Assembly: GCA_018268995.1 (NCBI GenBank)
Contig: JAFDVL010000030.1
Coordinates: 11,356-75,355, forward strand
Direction: 5' to 3'
Length of the DNA: 64,000 nucleotides
Source of the DNA: Acidobacteriota bacterium
Lineage (GTDB): Bacteria; Acidobacteriota; Blastocatellia; RBC074
Numbering within the stretch: position 1 is the first letter of the stretch; each line of letters opens with the position of its first letter. The notes beneath the pieces are model-generated. The model saw only the letters and a list, made by a program, of their open reading frames with translations, was not told the origin of the DNA and did no database searches. Shown here in pieces: positions 62,736 to 64,000 of the stretch. A program made the translations under genes and the position numbers.

Positions 62736-62753
62736 ATAGACTCCGAATTTGAA

Positions 62754-64000
62754 TTAGAAACGAAACGTGTACTGCACCTTGCCAGTAACGCGCGTGCCGA
62801 CGCGACGAAAGGTCAGCCCGCCGATCTCCTGTTCCCAGCCTTGATTGAACACCAGAAACAGCTCGTTGCCCGGTTTGAGAATCCAGCGCAGCCGGCTTTG
62901 CAAACCGACGTTACGCGATTCGTTGTCGTATTGAATAAAATTCGCCACTGTGAAAAACGGCGAGAACGCATAATCGGCGCGCAACGCCCAAACCCGCGCG
63001 ACGAAGTTTCCTTGTGGCAAGCGGGCAAAGGTTTGATTGACCGTCACACCCGCCTGTAAGTGCGGCGCGAATTTGAAGAGCAATTGTGCCGAAGTCTCAT
63101 CCGCGTGACCGGAATAGTAACTGCCAAACCACCACGTCACAAACGCCTGCACCGGGCGTTTGGGGGCGGTCTCGATTTCCGCACGATAGCGCGTGAAGTG
63201 GTAATCGCCCGCTGGCAACCTGACCTTATCGGCAATTTGAAACGGCACGAAGAGCCGCTCAAACGTGGGAGCCCAATTGAACTCAAAACGGTCGCCCGTA
63301 TTGAATTCCCAGTTGACGGGCGCAGTGAACAACCGCCAGCTTTCGATCTTGCCCAGATCGTTGCGCCGATAGGCCGTGAACTGGAATTCATTGAACATCT
63401 GGCGCACGTTAAGAAACTTTTTCGGACGTGGGTTGAATTCGGTGCGCCAACTGAATTTGTCTATCGCGCGACGTTGCACGAAGCCCAGCGCCGGACTGAA
63501 ATCTTTGCCGACATGGCGGTACTCCGCGTAGCCCCACCAACGATCATTCGGATAACTGGCAATCACGCCGAACGACGTATCATCGCCCGTTAAACCCGTG
63601 CGCGAAGTTTTGAGCGCGTAAGCATCCACAGCGAAGTTACGCTTGGAGCCAAGAAAATTCGCGGTTGCCAAACGCATATCAGCTCCCAGCGTGCGGCCTG
63701 ATTCCGAGTTGGCGGGATCACCTTCGGTATAAATGCCACCAAAGTACGATTGCTGGAAGGCATTGCGCTTGACCCGCGCCACGAAATAATTTTTGGCTTC
63801 GGTAAACGGCGTAGCACGAGTACGCACTGCCAGCGCCCCGACATCAAAACGTCCTGCTTTCCCCGTCAGTTTTGTCCCCGCGAGAATCGGCACTTCCTGC
63901 CCGTCAAGCAAACCGATGCGGCGGCTGAAAAACGGAATCATTTCCTGTTGCCGCACGACCGAACGCCCGAAATCAAAGACGCCCGCGTTCTCTAAAAAGA
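62754..64000 (-). CDS. DUF5916 outer-membrane-like protein (partial, 5' end outside window)
   Basis: The reading frame runs without stop from 62754 to the window end, so the protein is at least 415 residues and its N-terminal part is beyond 64000. Upstream codons read FLENAGVFDFGRS. The visible part is the C-terminal DUF5916 beta-barrel: FFSRRIGLLDGQEVPILAGT, GFVQRRAIDKFSWRTEFNPR, ending in VTGKVQYTFRF. Such proteins have an N-terminal carbohydrate-binding-like domain. An outer-membrane role is likely. Confidence 0.85.
   Translation of the reverse strand, partial: FLENAGVFDFGRSVVRQQEMIPFFSRRIGLLDGQEVPILAGTKLTGKAGRFDVGALAVRTRATPFTEAKNYFVARVKRNAFQQSYFGGIYTEGDPANSESGRTLGADMRLATANFLGSKRNFAVDAYALKTSRTGLTGDDTSFGVIASYPNDRWWGYAEYRHVGKDFSPALGFVQRRAIDKFSWRTEFNPRPKKFLNVRQMFNEFQFTAYRRNDLGKIESWRLFTAPVNWEFNTGDRFEFNWAPTFERLFVPFQIADKVRLPAGDYHFTRYRAEIETAPKRPVQAFVTWWFGSYYSGHADETSAQLLFKFAPHLQAGVTVNQTFARLPQGNFVARVWALRADYAFSPFFTVANFIQYDNESRNVGLQSRLRWILKPGNELFLVFNQGWEQEIGGLTFRRVGTRVTGKVQYTFRF

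Overview
The window looks like a piece of an Acidobacteriota chromosome, most likely class Blastocatellia. It carries Oar-like TonB-dependent receptors, an acidobacterial VWFA-related secreted protein, a DUF1501 plus DUF1549/DUF1553 pair, many small secreted proteins of unknown function and intermediate G+C. This assignment rests on gene content only.

Positions 1-28707 are ordinary chromosome: tRNA deaminase tadA, a VWFA/TonB receptor pair, an Xaa-Pro aminopeptidase, the DUF1501-DUF1549 pair, dusB, an HD phosphohydrolase, a DedA protein, pta and an Nfu-type scaffold. They are followed by a complete nitrate assimilation cluster on the minus strand: a sigma-54 activator, nasA, nirB, nirD, hemD, a NarK-type transporter and cobA. 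A candidate -24/-12 promoter lies upstream of nasA. An IscU-like protein follows, then a TonB receptor whose 5' part is missing.

Positions 28708 to at least 38449 are a CRISPR-associated Tn7-like transposon (CAST), all on the minus strand in the order cas6-cas8-cas7-cas5, mini-CRISPR, tniQ, tnsA, a tnsB fragment, tnsB, tnsC. The Cas proteins resemble the MYXAN (Cmx/Dev) branch of type I-B. There is no cas1, cas2, cas3 or cas4 and no TnsD. The element starts with a Tn7-like TGTGGGGCACAAG terminus exactly where the TonB receptor gene breaks off. The spacer next to the last, degenerate CRISPR repeat matches that same receptor gene at 28619-28656. The transposon end lies 51 bp beyond the PAM-distal edge of the match, the geometry of RNA-guided Tn7-like insertion. 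All but one of the mismatches inside complete receptor codons are synonymous (the spacer encodes FSAEYGRASGGR, the gene FSAEYGRAAGGR). This is strong sequence evidence for a CAST that homes to the conserved plug motif of TonB-dependent receptors.

Positions 38450-58900 are accessory DNA, perhaps transposon cargo. They hold a TnpB with an IS605-type end hairpin, an XRE regulator with an operator-like palindrome facing a PHAX-domain/ParA-like gene pair, a transglutaminase between two direct repeats, a methyltransferase, a SUKH protein, a GNAT, a TPR protein, a beta-propeller protein and several secreted unknowns. Two copies of a roughly 200-bp palindromic repeat unit are also present. Positions 58899-64000 hold an MFS transporter, a ChrA chromate transporter, a secreted DUF1080-like protein, a secreted ArsC-like protein and the 3' part of a DUF5916 gene. 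The distal end of the transposon and the missing 5' half of the receptor gene were not found before 64000, so the element either extends beyond the window or lost that end.
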